From Halobacillus_B sp963739045 (lineage in GTDB: Bacteria > Bacillota > Bacilli > Bacillales > Halobacillaceae): a stretch of DNA of 64,000 nt. The stretch spans positions 1,054,001-1,118,000 of the forward strand of contig CAVTYY010000001.1 of assembly GCA_963739045.1 (NCBI GenBank), in the 5' to 3' direction. The position numbers and the translations under genes were made by a program. Shown in pieces: positions 23,402 to 33,339 of this stretch. The notes under the pieces are model-generated. The model did no database searches, was not told the DNA's origin, and worked only from the letters and a program-made list of their open reading frames with translations. How positions within the stretch are numbered: position 1 is the stretch's first letter; the number at the start of each line of letters is the position of its first letter.

Positions 23402-25567
23402 ATGCGGCGATTGACATTTCTTTTGCTCGGAACAGCGCTGGTTTTCTTGTTATTAACCGGCTTTAAGCCTGACGAAGACCAGACGATCATCATTGAATTA
23501 GACGAAAATCCTGCCGAGTTTGTAAAACAAGCGAAGCTCAGACTGCCGCGTCTGGAGATCGTAGCGGAATACGATACGATTTTTAACGGAGTGGCGGTGA
23601 AGGGCACAGCGCGGGAACTGGAGAAAATCGCCCGTCTGGATACCGTCGTGAATCAATATCCGGTGCATACGTACAAGGCCCTTTTTGAGAAATCGGATCC
23701 TCAAACAACGGAAAAAATCCGCAAAACCGCGAATCTTCCTTTTACCGGGAAAGGGGTTAAAGTCGGCGTCATTGATACGGGTATTGACTACCATCACCCT
23801 GATTTGCAGGCTAATTATAAGGGCGGGTTTGACCTCGTGGATTTTGACGACGATCCTATGGAAACAGAAGGGGAAGGCGCCACCGACCACGGTACGCACG
23901 TTGCGGGAATTATTGCTGCCGATGGAAAAATGAAGGGCATAGCGCCTGATGCGGACATTTATGCGTACCGGGCACTGGGACCTGGCGGGGCGGGGAGCTC
24001 TGTGCAGGTAATCGCAGCGATTGAAGAAGCCGTAAAGGACGGCATGGATGTGATCAATTTGTCGCTCGGCAACGACGTCAACGGTCCCGATTGGCCAACG
24101 AGCAAAGCGGTCAATAAAGCGATTGAATTAGGCGTGGTTGTGGTGGTGGCAGCAGGTAATTCTGGACCGGACACGTGGACCGTGGGATCGCCGGCCACTT
24201 CTCCCGATGCCATTACCGTCGGTGCTTCGGCGCGGCCATCCGAGGCGTCCGTTTTAACCGTTCCGGGCGAGGACCGGCAGATTTCCCTCCTTCCGCTGCA
24301 GAACTCTGCCGCATGGAATCTTGGCAAGAAGTTTCCGCTCATGGATGGCGGAAACGGGGAAGCACCGTTGTCCATGGCGACAGGTAAGATCGTGCTGATG
24401 GAACGCGGCGTGGTCCCTTTTTCAAAAAAAGCTTTAAAGGCATATCGACGCGGAGCTAAAGCCTTGATTATTTATAATAATGAAAAAGGCGCCTTCCAGG
24501 GTTCACTTGAAGGCTTGAAGCTTCCCATTCCGGTTGTATCGATTACCAAGGAAGAGGGGGAATGGCTCAAGCGGAAAGCAATCGAGGAAAACCAGTGGGT
24601 GGAAACACGCCAGGAGAAGGTGGATCAGTCGCTTGCTCCGTTCAGCTCCCGGGGGCCGGTCACGACAAGCTGGGCGATCAAACCCGACATTCTAGCGCCT
24701 GGAGTCGACATCTTCAGCACCGTTCCTGGAGGCTATAAAGCACTGAGCGGTACGAGTATGGCTTCTCCGCATGTGGCAGGAGTGGCGGCATTAATCAAAG
24801 AGGCGCATCCGGACTGGACACCGGCAGAAATCAAGACCTCATTGATGAGTACCGCGGACCTGATCAAAAATAAACAAGATGAACCGTATGTGCCGACTGA
24901 ACAGGGAGCGGGATACATTGACCCGGAAGAAGCGATTCACCCGAAGCTCTGGATATCACCGGGCTCGCTTCGGTTGGGGAAATTAGAGGAGAAAAAATTC
25001 CTGCATGCAAACTCGGTCATAACCTTAACCAATACAGATCATCAAACGAAAACTTTCCACTTTCTTGTCCCTGACGAAGATCGCGGAGTATCCTGGTCAA
25101 TGCCGTCATCCGTCACTCTCGCTCCGAATCAGTCGGAGAAAGTAAAGGTTGAGGCGAGTTTATCGAAAGCCTTTTTATCAGAAGGAATACATCAAGGGTA
25201 TGTGAAAATCGAAGGACCAGATGAAACCTACTCGCTTCCCTATTTATTTATGAATGAAGGCGACGATTACGCGAAGATCTCCGGGTTCGAGCTTTTTCAG
25301 GACTGGGAAACGTCGAAGGATCTCTCCTATCGCTTCTACTTAACGGAAGATGCCGAAGAGGTTACTGTTGATCTTTACCGGGCGGGAACGATGTTGTCCA
25401 TTGGCAGGCTGTTCTCGATCAGTAAACCGAGCGCAGGCACGGTAGAAGGTGAAGCAGATGTCCGGCTGCCGGATCTCGCAGGTCCATATGTGGCGGTGGT
25501 TACTGTGGAAAGGAACGACCAGACAAACAGCTACCCATTCCCGGTAATGTTTCAATCACCGAAATGA
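23402..25567 (+). CDS. Secreted subtilisin-family protease, Vpr-like
   Basis: A 721-residue S8 serine protease. A signal peptide (MRRLTFLLLGTALVFLLLTG), an I9 inhibitor-type propeptide (residues about 30-105), then the catalytic domain with Asp in VGVIDTGIDYHHPD, His in TDHGTHVAGIIA and Ser in SGTSMASPHVAG. A protease-associated (PA) domain is inserted between His and Ser (about 290-390, MATGKIVLMERGVVPFSKK...KALIIYNNEKG), as in B. subtilis Vpr. A C-terminal beta-rich region (about 520-721) resembles Fn3-like subtilase tails. It should act extracellularly. The ATG at 23402 has AAGGAG nine bases upstream. It separates upp from the atp operon, unlike B. subtilis. Confidence 0.92.
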   Translation: MRRLTFLLLGTALVFLLLTGFKPDEDQTIIIELDENPAEFVKQAKLRLPRLEIVAEYDTIFNGVAVKGTARELEKIARLDTVVNQYPVHTYKALFEKSDPQTTEKIRKTANLPFTGKGVKVGVIDTGIDYHHPDLQANYKGGFDLVDFDDDPMETEGEGATDHGTHVAGIIAADGKMKGIAPDADIYAYRALGPGGAGSSVQVIAAIEEAVKDGMDVINLSLGNDVNGPDWPTSKAVNKAIELGVVVVVAAGNSGPDTWTVGSPATSPDAITVGASARPSEASVLTVPGEDRQISLLPLQNSAAWNLGKKFPLMDGGNGEAPLSMATGKIVLMERGVVPFSKKALKAYRRGAKALIIYNNEKGAFQGSLEGLKLPIPVVSITKEEGEWLKRKAIEENQWVETRQEKVDQSLAPFSSRGPVTTSWAIKPDILAPGVDIFSTVPGGYKALSGTSMASPHVAGVAALIKEAHPDWTPAEIKTSLMSTADLIKNKQDEPYVPTEQGAGYIDPEEAIHPKLWISPGSLRLGKLEEKKFLHANSVITLTNTDHQTKTFHFLVPDEDRGVSWSMPSSVTLAPNQSEKVKVEASLSKAFLSEGIHQGYVKIEGPDETYSLPYLFMNEGDDYAKISGFELFQDWETSKDLSYRFYLTEDAEEVTVDLYRAGTMLSIGRLFSISKPSAGTVEGEADVRLPDLAGPYVAVVTVERNDQTNSYPFPVMFQSPK

Positions 25568-25590
25568 TGCAAGTTCTATAGCAGTTATTT

Positions 25591-25765
25591 AATCCGAACG
25601 ACGATGAATGGTGAACATCTTCGTTCGGATTTTTTATGCATGAGGCAAGTATGTTAGAGTTCCTAGAGCACTGCTTTTTCTCAACCGATAAATGAAGGAG
25701 AATGAAAGGAAAACGAAGCAGCCATTCCAGCGGAGAGAATTTCCGAAGCGGTGGTCCAGAGAATA
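25591..25765 (+). repeat. Composite repeat, copy 2
   Basis: AATCCGAACGA (25591) faces TCGTTCGGATTTTTT (ending 25636), probably also serving as the protease-gene terminator. At 25718 the words CCATTCCAGCGGAGAGAATTTCCG-like follow, the left piece of the half palindrome with its middle deleted. Confidence 0.65.
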
Positions 25766-25936
25766 CCTCTGTATTTTCCTTCTCACTGCCGGTTTTTTGT
25801 AGTTCATTTTATACAGTTTACCCCTTATCCATTTACATTCGGAGAGATCTTGAGCATAATGTAAGGTGTTTAGAGAAATTGTGACAAAAATGTGATCGAA
25901 TGGTGTCAGGCAATTGTATTTTATATCACAAACTCA

Positions 25937-25965
25937 TTGACATAGAGGTACCCCTATTGTATTCT
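25937..25965 (+). promoter_or_regulatory. SigA-type promoter upstream of the atp operon
   Basis: A perfect TTGACA (25937-25942), a 17-base spacer and TATTCT (25960-25965). The leader to atpI would be about 295 bases. A nearer extended -10, TGGTATAAT at 26119-26127, could be a second promoter. Confidence 0.6.
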
Positions 25966-26264
25966 TACAGAGGGTAGAATGATAAGGTTTTCATCAGTAT
26001 GATTACTGGGTTCAAACCCTTATTTTTCTAGTTCATCTGAAAGCCTAAATGAGCCTGATTTACCGCTAGGAAATTCGCTCCTCTTTATGCTTTTTACACA
26101 CATAGGTGCGCCGTTATCTGGTATAATTTTGGGGAAATGGTATAAACTAGTATTTTATTTCACTGAATCTACATACCTGGAGATAAGACTGACCCTCGGC
26201 CTTTATAACGGACCTCCTTGGAACCATTCATTTAGTAGTCGAGAGCTTGGGAGAAGAGAATTAT

Positions 26265-26654
26265 ATGCAATCAATGCAATCTTACAACCGAATGATGTCC
26301 CGTCAACGCAAATGGATGTTCTACCTTCTAGCATTATTCGTTCTTGGGTGGGGTTTTACACCCTGGAAATCGATTTTCCTCGGCCTTCTATTGGGAAGTG
26401 TCTTAAGTTTCTACAATCTTTGGACGATGCAAAGAAAAATCCACAAATTAGGTAAACATTCCGCAAACCATACAAATTCAAAAGAGCGAAAGCCTTCACT
26501 AGGCACACTTTCGCGTTTAGCAACAGGCGCGCTGGCTGCCGTCGTTGCCCTTCAATTTGAAGAGTATTTCCATATCATTTTTGTAGTATTGGGCTTAATG
26601 ACAGCCTACCTTGTCATTTTTATAGATTACCTGTTCAACAAGTCAACAGAATAG
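26265..26654 (+). CDS. atpI: ATP synthase accessory protein I
   Basis: A 129-residue small membrane protein with four predicted helices (starting RKWMFYLLALFVLGWGF). It is the first gene of the atp operon and helps c-ring assembly and, in some bacilli, magnesium uptake. I chose the ATG at 26265, seven bases after GGGAGAAGAG; TTG at 26247 overlaps that site. It is followed closely by atpB. Confidence 0.85.
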   Translation: MQSMQSYNRMMSRQRKWMFYLLALFVLGWGFTPWKSIFLGLLLGSVLSFYNLWTMQRKIHKLGKHSANHTNSKERKPSLGTLSRLATGALAAVVALQFEEYFHIIFVVLGLMTAYLVIFIDYLFNKSTE

Positions 26655-26678
26655 CATGATGGAAGAGAGGTGAACAGA

Positions 26679-27401
26679 TTGAATCACGAAGCACCGATGT
26701 GGAACGACGCATTCGGAATCAGCTGGCTGGACTTTAATTTAGCAAACGTCCTCATGATGCTGGTAGCTTCCGTAATTGTGTTCGTTATAAGTGTAGCGGC
26801 TACAAGAGGTTTACAACGGAGACCTAGAGGTTTTCAGAACTTCATGGAGTGGCTGATCGATTTTATTAAAGGAATTATTGGGTCTAACATGGACTGGCAA
26901 GTAGGGAGAATGTTCCTGCCTTTAGGATTAACTCTCTTCACATACATCTTCGTTGCCAATATGTTAGGAGTTGTAACTATTTGGGCTCCGCATGGCACGT
27001 TATGGTGGAAATCTCCAACATCAGACCCAGGCATTACACTGACTCTCGCCGTTATGGTAGTGGTTCTCACTCACTATTACGGGTTAAAATTGAAAGGACC
27101 TTCGGAATACGGGAAAGACTTTGTCCGACCGCTTCCATTCTTACTTCCTTTTAAGATCATTGAAGAGTTCTCCAATACATTGACGCTTGGTCTTCGTCTG
27201 TATGGGAATATTTACGCGGGAGAAATTTTGCTCGGACTGCTTGCAGGACTGGCAACCTCCAGTGTCGTAGGATTTATGGGTGGAGTTATTCCACTGCTTG
27301 CATGGCAGGCGTTTAGTACATTCGTAGGTTTTATCCAGGCGTTTATTTTCACTATGTTAACAATGGTGTATATGTCTCACAAAGTGAGTGCTGACCATTA
27401 A
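26679..27401 (+). CDS. atpB: F0F1 ATP synthase subunit a
   Basis: A 240-residue membrane stator subunit providing the proton half-channels. The essential Arg is in TLTLGLRLYGNIYAGEIL. Helices cover most of the length. TTG at 26679 (MNHEAPMW) has AGAGAGGTGA six bases upstream and equals the B. subtilis MNHG start; GTG at 26670 lies in that site. Part of atpIBEFHAGDC. Confidence 0.95.
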   Translation: MNHEAPMWNDAFGISWLDFNLANVLMMLVASVIVFVISVAATRGLQRRPRGFQNFMEWLIDFIKGIIGSNMDWQVGRMFLPLGLTLFTYIFVANMLGVVTIWAPHGTLWWKSPTSDPGITLTLAVMVVVLTHYYGLKLKGPSEYGKDFVRPLPFLLPFKIIEEFSNTLTLGLRLYGNIYAGEILLGLLAGLATSSVVGFMGGVIPLLAWQAFSTFVGFIQAFIFTMLTMVYMSHKVSADH

Positions 27402-27440
27402 TAAAAAATATTATTTTAAATATATGAGGAGGAATTTAAC

Positions 27441-27653
27441 ATGGGTCTAATTGCAGCGGCAATCGCAGTAGGTCTTGCAGCAGTAGGTGCAGGTATTGGT
27501 AACGGTTTAATCGTAGGAAGAACAGTAGAAGGAATTGCTCGTCAGCCTGAGCTCCGCGGAGTTCTTCAAACCACTATGTTCATTGGTGTTGCCCTAGTAG
27601 AGGCACTTCCAATCATCGGTGTTGTAATTGCATTTATCGTATTGGGCAGATAA
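27441..27653 (+). CDS. atpE: F0F1 ATP synthase subunit c
   Basis: A 70-residue hairpin of two helices. The ion-binding Glu is E54 (GVALVEALP). Helix 1 has the ordinary GAGIGNG glycine pattern rather than the AxAxAxA of extreme alkaliphiles, and position 51 is Ala rather than Pro. The residues needed for sodium binding are not present, so it is a proton-type rotor. GAGGAGGAA precedes the ATG. Confidence 0.97.
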   Translation: MGLIAAAIAVGLAAVGAGIGNGLIVGRTVEGIARQPELRGVLQTTMFIGVALVEALPIIGVVIAFIVLGR

Positions 27654-27667
27654 TGAAGTCTATGGTG

Positions 27668-27698
27668 ATGGCGAAGTAGGCAAGACAAGCTTCGCCAT
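27668..27698 (+). other. Intercistronic hairpin between atpE and atpF
   Basis: ATGGCGAAG pairs with CTTCGCCAT 15 bases after atpE, with no T run. It could stabilise the upstream atpE message or lower read-through into atpF. The atpE-atpF gap (172 bases) is the longest in the operon. Confidence 0.55.
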
Positions 27699-27825
27699 TA
27701 CTTTAAGAACAGAACATATTGTTTATACCCATTGATTCTAAATGAAAAACTTCGACTTAAACCTTTAAGCCGGGTTTTTCTCATGTATAGCCCATGACTG
27801 GATGGTGTCGAAAGGAGTGAGCAAC

Positions 27826-28362
27826 GTGCAAACTTTTACTGGATTATTAGTCCTAGGATCCGAAGCAGGAGGAGCTGGAGGACTTAACATTGGAGATATG
27901 ATCGTTCAACTCATCATTTTCCTAGTATTACTGGCGTTATTAGGAAAATTTGCGTGGGGTCCTTTCATGAACATGATGAAAGAACGGGAAGACTACATCT
28001 CAAATGAAATAGATACGGCCGAAAAGAGCCGCGAAGAAGCCCAGCGCATGCAGCGGGAAGCTTCTGAAGAACTGAAGCAGACAAGACAAGATGCACAGAA
28101 TATCATTGAAGAAGCACGTAAAACAGGTGCTCAGCAAGAGAAGACAATTATTGAAACAGCTAAAAGCGAAGCAGAGCGTATGAAGAAATCTGCTCGCCAG
28201 GAGATTGTTCAAGAGAAAGAAAAAGCGGTTCAGGAGCTCAAGGATCAGGTGGCCACGATGTCCGTTATGATCGCCTCCAAAGTAATCGAGAAGGAATTGT
28301 CTGAACGCGATCAGGAGAAACTGATTGCTGAATATATTAACGAAGCAGGCGACGAGCGATGA
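27826..28362 (+). CDS. atpF: F0F1 ATP synthase subunit b
   Basis: A 178-residue peripheral stalk subunit: one N-terminal membrane helix (MIVQLIIFLVLLALLGKFAWGPF) and a long charged coiled coil. GTG at 27826 has AAAGGAGTGA eight bases upstream; ATG at 27802 has no site. Its stop overlaps the atpH start in ATGA. Confidence 0.94.
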   Translation: MQTFTGLLVLGSEAGGAGGLNIGDMIVQLIIFLVLLALLGKFAWGPFMNMMKEREDYISNEIDTAEKSREEAQRMQREASEELKQTRQDAQNIIEEARKTGAQQEKTIIETAKSEAERMKKSARQEIVQEKEKAVQELKDQVATMSVMIASKVIEKELSERDQEKLIAEYINEAGDER

Positions 28363-28901
28363 GTGAAACTATCATTGCAAAGCGTTATGCGCAGGCACTT
28401 TTTCATTTAGGTCAGGAGCGTTCAAAGCTTGAAGAATTTGAATCTGAACTTCGAACGCTTCAAGAAGTCTTACGTAATAACCAAGCGCTTTATTCTTTCT
28501 TACAGCATCCACGAATTACGCTGGATCAGAAGAAGCAGCTGGTAAATAAATCTTTCCAATCGTTCTCTGAGGAAGTCGTCCACACGTTAAATTTACTGCT
28601 GGATCGTCATAGAGAAGAGATTATATCAGCAATGGTAGATCAATTCCTTACTTTGATGAACGAGACGAAAGGTATCGCAGACGCAAAGGTTTATTCCGTC
28701 CGCGCGCTCTCTGAAGGTGAAAAGAAGCGAATCTCTAAGACGTTTGCACCGAAAGTAGGAAAGCAGACGCTCAATATAACGAATTATGTAGATCGTTCCT
28801 TGATCGGAGGACTGCGGGTGAGAATTGGCAACCGTATTTTCGATGGTTCTGTTAGTGGTAAACTTAACCGCATTGAACGTGAACTTGTATCGAATAAATG
28901 A
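28359..28901 (+). CDS. atpH: F0F1 ATP synthase subunit delta
   Basis: A 180-residue stalk subunit joining F1 and b. It begins IIAKRYAQALFHLG and ends with the conserved DRSLIGGLRVRIGNRIFDGS. It is translationally coupled to atpF by a 4-base overlap. Confidence 0.95.
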   Translation: MSETIIAKRYAQALFHLGQERSKLEEFESELRTLQEVLRNNQALYSFLQHPRITLDQKKQLVNKSFQSFSEEVVHTLNLLLDRHREEIISAMVDQFLTLMNETKGIADAKVYSVRALSEGEKKRISKTFAPKVGKQTLNITNYVDRSLIGGLRVRIGNRIFDGSVSGKLNRIERELVSNK

Positions 28902-28919
28902 TGATAGGGGTGAAATGGC

Positions 28920-30428
28920 ATGAGCATCAAAGCTGAAGAAATCAGTGCGCTGATTAAGCAGCAAATTGAAAACTATGAATCCGATATAGAAGTCAATGAT
29001 GTAGGTACTGTTATTGAAGTTGGTGACGGGATCGCACGTGCTCATGGTCTTGATAACGTCATGGCCGGAGAGCTCGTTGAATTCTCAAATGGTGTCATGG
29101 GATTGGCACAGAACTTGGAAGAAACCAATGTAGGTCTAGTAATCCTTGGACCTTACACAGATATTAAAGAAGGCGACGAGGTTCGTCGTACTGGACGCAT
29201 CATGCAGATTCCTGTAGGTGAAGAAATGCTGGGCCGTGTCGTCAATCCATTGGGACAGCCTGTTGATGGACTGGGACCGATTGAAACGACTAAGACTCGT
29301 CCTATCGAATCCGCAGCCCCAGGGGTAATGGATCGTAAATCGGTCGATGAACCACTGCAAACAGGGATTAAAGCAATCGATGCCCTAGTGCCGATCGGCC
29401 GCGGTCAGCGTGAGCTGATCATCGGAGACCGTCAGACAGGGAAAACATCTGTCGCAATCGACGCGATTTTAAATCAGCACGATCAGGATATGATTTGTAT
29501 TTACGTTGCGATTGGCCAGAAGGAATCCACAGTACGCGGTACTGTAGAAACTCTTCGCCGCCGCGGAGCGCTTGATTATACGATCGTTGTAACGGCAAGT
29601 GCTTCTCAGCCGGCACCACTTTTATATCTTGCTCCATATGCAGGCGTATCTTTAGGTGAGGAATTCATGTACAACGGCAAGCACGTGCTCGTCGTCTATG
29701 ATGACCTTTCCAAGCAGGCAGCTGCTTATCGTGAACTTTCCTTGCTGCTTCGCCGTCCGCCGGGCCGTGAAGCCTTCCCAGGGGATGTATTCTACTTGCA
29801 CTCCCGTCTGCTAGAGCGTGCTGCTAAATTGAGTGACGCTAAAGGTGGAGGATCGCTGACAGCTCTTCCATTCGTTGAAACACAGGCAGGAGATATTTCT
29901 GCTTATATTCCAACGAACGTAATTTCCATTACAGACGGACAGATCTTCTTACAGTCCGATCTATTCTTCTCAGGTGTACGCCCAGCGATCAACGCCGGTC
30001 TATCGGTTTCCCGTGTAGGGGGTTCCGCACAGATTAAAGCGATGAAGAAGGTTGCTGGTACCTTGAGACTTGACCTTGCTTCTTACCGTGAACTGGAAGC
30101 CTTCGCACAGTTCGGCTCTGATTTGGATAAATCCACCCAGGCGAAACTGAACCGCGGGGCACGTACCGTTGAAGTCCTGAAACAAGGTCTTCACCAGCCG
30201 CTAGCTGTAGAGAAACAAGTCATGATTATTTACTCCTTAACAAGAGGTTTCTTAGATGAGATCCCAGTGGAAGACATTACTCGCTTCGAGTCAGAATTCC
30301 ACACATGGTTAGATAACAATCGTTCAGAGCTTCTAGCTAAACTTCGTGAGACAGGTAAACTGGCAGAAGAAGAGGAAATGAGTGGAGCGGTTAAAGAATT
30401 CAAGAAAACATTTGTTATTTCTGAATAA
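28920..30428 (+). CDS. atpA: F0F1 ATP synthase subunit alpha
   Basis: A 502-residue F1 subunit. The Walker A loop is GDRQTGKTSVA, the signature PAINAGLSVSRVGG is present, and length is normal. AGGGGTGAAATGGC precedes the ATG 18 bases after atpH. Confidence 0.98.
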   Translation: MSIKAEEISALIKQQIENYESDIEVNDVGTVIEVGDGIARAHGLDNVMAGELVEFSNGVMGLAQNLEETNVGLVILGPYTDIKEGDEVRRTGRIMQIPVGEEMLGRVVNPLGQPVDGLGPIETTKTRPIESAAPGVMDRKSVDEPLQTGIKAIDALVPIGRGQRELIIGDRQTGKTSVAIDAILNQHDQDMICIYVAIGQKESTVRGTVETLRRRGALDYTIVVTASASQPAPLLYLAPYAGVSLGEEFMYNGKHVLVVYDDLSKQAAAYRELSLLLRRPPGREAFPGDVFYLHSRLLERAAKLSDAKGGGSLTALPFVETQAGDISAYIPTNVISITDGQIFLQSDLFFSGVRPAINAGLSVSRVGGSAQIKAMKKVAGTLRLDLASYRELEAFAQFGSDLDKSTQAKLNRGARTVEVLKQGLHQPLAVEKQVMIIYSLTRGFLDEIPVEDITRFESEFHTWLDNNRSELLAKLRETGKLAEEEEMSGAVKEFKKTFVISE

Positions 30429-30462
30429 TCGGCTTCAGAGCTAGAAAGGGTGGTGAAACAGC

Positions 30463-31320
30463 GTGGCATCCCTTAGAGATATTAAAGGACGGATTACTTC
30501 CACGAAGAAAACGAAGCAGATTACCAAAGCCATGGAAATGGTTTCAGCTTCCAAACTGAATCGTGCGGAGCAAAACGCGAAAAACTTTGTTCCATACAGC
30601 GACAAAATCCAAGAAGTTGTAACAAATATTTCGGCCGGAAGCTCAAGCAGGCATCCGATGCTTCAAACGCGTGACGTAAAGCGGACGGGGTATCTTGTTA
30701 TTACTTCCGATCGTGGTCTTGCCGGGGCTTACAACAGCAGTATCCTGCGCAAGGTGTATAACCAGATAATACACAACCACACGTCAGCAGATGAATATAA
30801 AATAATTACAATCGGCAAAGTCGGCCGTGACTTTTTCCGTAAAAGGAATATGCCGGTGGATATGGACATCACCGCACTGGCGGATCAGCCGAATTTCGCA
30901 GATATCAAAGACATTGCTCATGATACGGTTAAGCTATTTATCGATGAAGAAATCGATGAGCTTTATCTTTATTACAACCACTTCGTAAGCGCCATGACAC
31001 AGGAAGTGACCGAGAAGAAAGTGCTTCCGCTGAACGAATTAAGTGATAAGAAAGCTGCTTCAAGCTCGTATGAGTATGAGCCTGACGAAGACCAGATTCT
31101 GGAAGTATTGCTTCCACAATACGCAGAAAGCTTGATTTACGGCGCATTGCTTGATGGCAAAGCCAGTGAGCATGCCGCACGTATGACGGCTATGAAGAGT
31201 GCTACAGATAATGCCGATGATTTAATTGGAGATCTGACACTTTCATACAACCGTGCCCGTCAAGCCGCGATTACTCAGGAGATTACAGAGATCGTCGGCG
31301 GTGCAGCTGCCCTCGAATAG
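30463..31320 (+). CDS. atpG: F0F1 ATP synthase subunit gamma
   Basis: A 285-residue rotor shaft. It starts MASLRDIKGRITSTKKTKQITKAMEMVSASKL and ends with SYNRARQAAITQEITEIVGGAAAL, both strongly conserved. The start codon is GTG after AAAGGGTGGTG. Confidence 0.97.
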   Translation: MASLRDIKGRITSTKKTKQITKAMEMVSASKLNRAEQNAKNFVPYSDKIQEVVTNISAGSSSRHPMLQTRDVKRTGYLVITSDRGLAGAYNSSILRKVYNQIIHNHTSADEYKIITIGKVGRDFFRKRNMPVDMDITALADQPNFADIKDIAHDTVKLFIDEEIDELYLYYNHFVSAMTQEVTEKKVLPLNELSDKKAASSSYEYEPDEDQILEVLLPQYAESLIYGALLDGKASEHAARMTAMKSATDNADDLIGDLTLSYNRARQAAITQEITEIVGGAAALE

Positions 31321-31361
31321 TAATTCCTTGATTTTTGAACAGTATGTTAGGAGGGAAATCG

Positions 31362-32774
31362 ATGAGTAAAGGACGCGTAACTCAAATTATGGGACCGGTT
31401 GTCGACGTTACCTTTGATAACGGACAACTTCCTGAAATTAATAACGCATTACACGTTAGATATGACGCTGTATCGGAACACGAAAAAAGCGTCGACCTTA
31501 CGCTGGAAGTAGCCCTGCATCTTGGGGATAACGCCGTGCGTACAGTAGCGATGTCTTCCACTGAAGGCGTAATGCGCGGTACAGAAGTTCTCGATACAGG
31601 CGGCCCGATTGCGGTACCTGTAGGCGAAGTAACACTCGGCCGTGTATTTAACGTACTAGGGGAAAATATTGATTTGGATGAGCCGCTGGCAGATGACGTC
31701 CGCCGTGACCCGATTCACCGTGGTGCACCAACATTCGAAAACTTGGCAACAGACACGGAGATCCTGGAAACAGGAATCAAAGTTGTTGACCTGCTTGCCC
31801 CATATGTAAAAGGTGGTAAAATCGGTTTGTTCGGCGGTGCCGGAGTAGGAAAAACCGTATTGATCCAGGAGCTTATTAACAACATCGCACAGGAACACGG
31901 AGGAATTTCCGTATTCGCAGGTGTTGGTGAGCGTACTCGTGAAGGAAACGACCTTTACTATGAAATGAAAGATTCCGGCGTAATCGCCAAAACCGCGATG
32001 GTTTTCGGTCAGATGAACGAGCCGCCTGGTGCCCGTATGCGCGTGGCCCTGACTGGCTTAACAATGGCTGAATACTTCCGTGATGATCAAGGACAAGACG
32101 TATTGTTCTTCATCGATAACATTTTCCGTTTCACCCAGGGTGGTCTGGAAGTATCCGCACTGCTTGGCCGTATGCCATCAGCCGTAGGTTACCAGCCGAC
32201 ACTCGCAACCGAAATGGGTCAGCTTCAAGAACGTATTACCTCAACGGATAAAGGTTCCGTAACGTCTATCCAGGCGATCTACGTACCTGCCGATGACTAT
32301 ACCGACCCGGCTCCAGCGACAACCTTCGCTCACTTGGATGCAACAACTAACCTTGAGCGTAAGCTATCCGAGCAAGGGATTTACCCTGCCGTGGATCCAC
32401 TGGCTTCCACTTCTCGTGCCCTTGACCCGGAAATCGTTGGATCCGAGCACTACGATATCGCCCGTGAAGTACAGCGTACTTTGCAGCGTTACAAAGAATT
32501 GCAGGACATCATTGCCATCCTTGGTATGGATGAATTGTCCGATGAAGATAAACTGACTGTTTCCCGTGCTCGCCGCGTACAGTTCTTCTTATCTCAAAAC
32601 TTCCACGTAGCTGAACAGTTTACAGGCCAAAAAGGTTCCTATGTACCCGTTGCTGAAACAGTGAAAGGCTTTAAAGAAATTCTTGACGGCAAATACGATG
32701 ATATTCCTGAGGACGCATTCCGTCTTGTCGGACGCATCGAAGAAGTTGTTGAGAAAGCAAAGCAAATGCAATAA
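31362..32774 (+). CDS. atpD: F0F1 ATP synthase subunit beta
   Basis: A 470-residue catalytic F1 subunit. Walker A is GGAGVGKTVL, the catalytic Glu is in GVGERTREGND, and the DELSEED-like motif reads DELSDED. The ATG at 31362 follows TTAGGAGGGA; the frame open from 31335 lacks its own site. Confidence 0.98.
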   Translation: MSKGRVTQIMGPVVDVTFDNGQLPEINNALHVRYDAVSEHEKSVDLTLEVALHLGDNAVRTVAMSSTEGVMRGTEVLDTGGPIAVPVGEVTLGRVFNVLGENIDLDEPLADDVRRDPIHRGAPTFENLATDTEILETGIKVVDLLAPYVKGGKIGLFGGAGVGKTVLIQELINNIAQEHGGISVFAGVGERTREGNDLYYEMKDSGVIAKTAMVFGQMNEPPGARMRVALTGLTMAEYFRDDQGQDVLFFIDNIFRFTQGGLEVSALLGRMPSAVGYQPTLATEMGQLQERITSTDKGSVTSIQAIYVPADDYTDPAPATTFAHLDATTNLERKLSEQGIYPAVDPLASTSRALDPEIVGSEHYDIAREVQRTLQRYKELQDIIAILGMDELSDEDKLTVSRARRVQFFLSQNFHVAEQFTGQKGSYVPVAETVKGFKEILDGKYDDIPEDAFRLVGRIEEVVEKAKQMQ

Positions 32775-32784
32775 GCACTTAAGT

Positions 32785-32823
32785 CAATCAGCGGACGTTC
32801 TCATATTAGAGCGTCCCGCTGAT
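32785..32823 (+). other. Intercistronic hairpin between atpD and atpC
   Basis: ATCAGCGGGACG-type arms (ATCAGCGGACG facing CGTCCCGCTGAT with one bulge) without a T run; likely an RNA-stability or attenuation element. Confidence 0.55.
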
Positions 32824-32850
32824 CAGCTTACTGCCTAAGGAGGAAAAGAT

Positions 32851-33255
32851 ATGAGCACACTAACGGTGAGTGTTGTCACTCCTGATGGCCCGGTTTTAGA
32901 AGGCGAGTATGAGATGGTCAGCTGTAAAGCAGAAAGTGGAGAGCTTGGGATTCTGCCCGGGCACATTCCAATGGTTGCTCCGCTTTCCATCAGCGCTATT
33001 CGCTTGAAAGGCGAAGGGGATTCCAATCGAATCGCAGTCAGCGGAGGTTTTCTAGAAGTTCGCACGAAGACAGTAACCATACTGGCTCAATCAGCCGAAC
33101 GACCTTCCGAGATCGATGTGGACCGCGCCCGCATGGCGAAAGAACGCGCAGAGAAACGCCTTCAAAACAAACAAGACCAGATGGATTTTAAACGGGCGGA
33201 GATGGCCCTCAAACGTGCCATTAATCGTTTGGATGTTTACGAGAATAACTTCTAA
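32851..33255 (+). CDS. atpC: F0F1 ATP synthase subunit epsilon
   Basis: A 134-residue subunit with the N-terminal beta sandwich (MSTLTVSVVTPDGPVLEG...GELGILPGHIPMVAPL) and the C-terminal helical pair (ARMAKERAEKRLQ...RAEMALKRAINRLDVYE) that inhibits ATP hydrolysis. It closes the operon; CTAAGGAGGAAA precedes the ATG. Confidence 0.96.
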   Translation: MSTLTVSVVTPDGPVLEGEYEMVSCKAESGELGILPGHIPMVAPLSISAIRLKGEGDSNRIAVSGGFLEVRTKTVTILAQSAERPSEIDVDRARMAKERAEKRLQNKQDQMDFKRAEMALKRAINRLDVYENNF

Positions 33256-33287
33256 GCTGCTTTCATTTTTGAGAGCAGTTTTTTTGT
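33254..33287 (+). terminator. Terminator of the atp operon
   Basis: AGCTGCTTTCA/TGAGAGCAGTT stem directly after the atpC stop, followed by seven T. Confidence 0.85.
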
Positions 33288-33339
33288 GGAGTTGTGTAGC
33301 GGTGGAGTGGCATTATGGAGAAACGGTGAAATGTGGTTT

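Noticed and set aside
25870..25935. Rex or FNR site before the atp promoter (TTGTGACAAAAATGTGATC)
   Set aside because: The half sites are direct rather than inverted, so they do not form the required palindrome.
27441..27653. Sodium-specific ATP synthase c subunit
   Set aside because: The additional sodium ligands near the helix-1 Gln and after the helix-2 Glu are not present.
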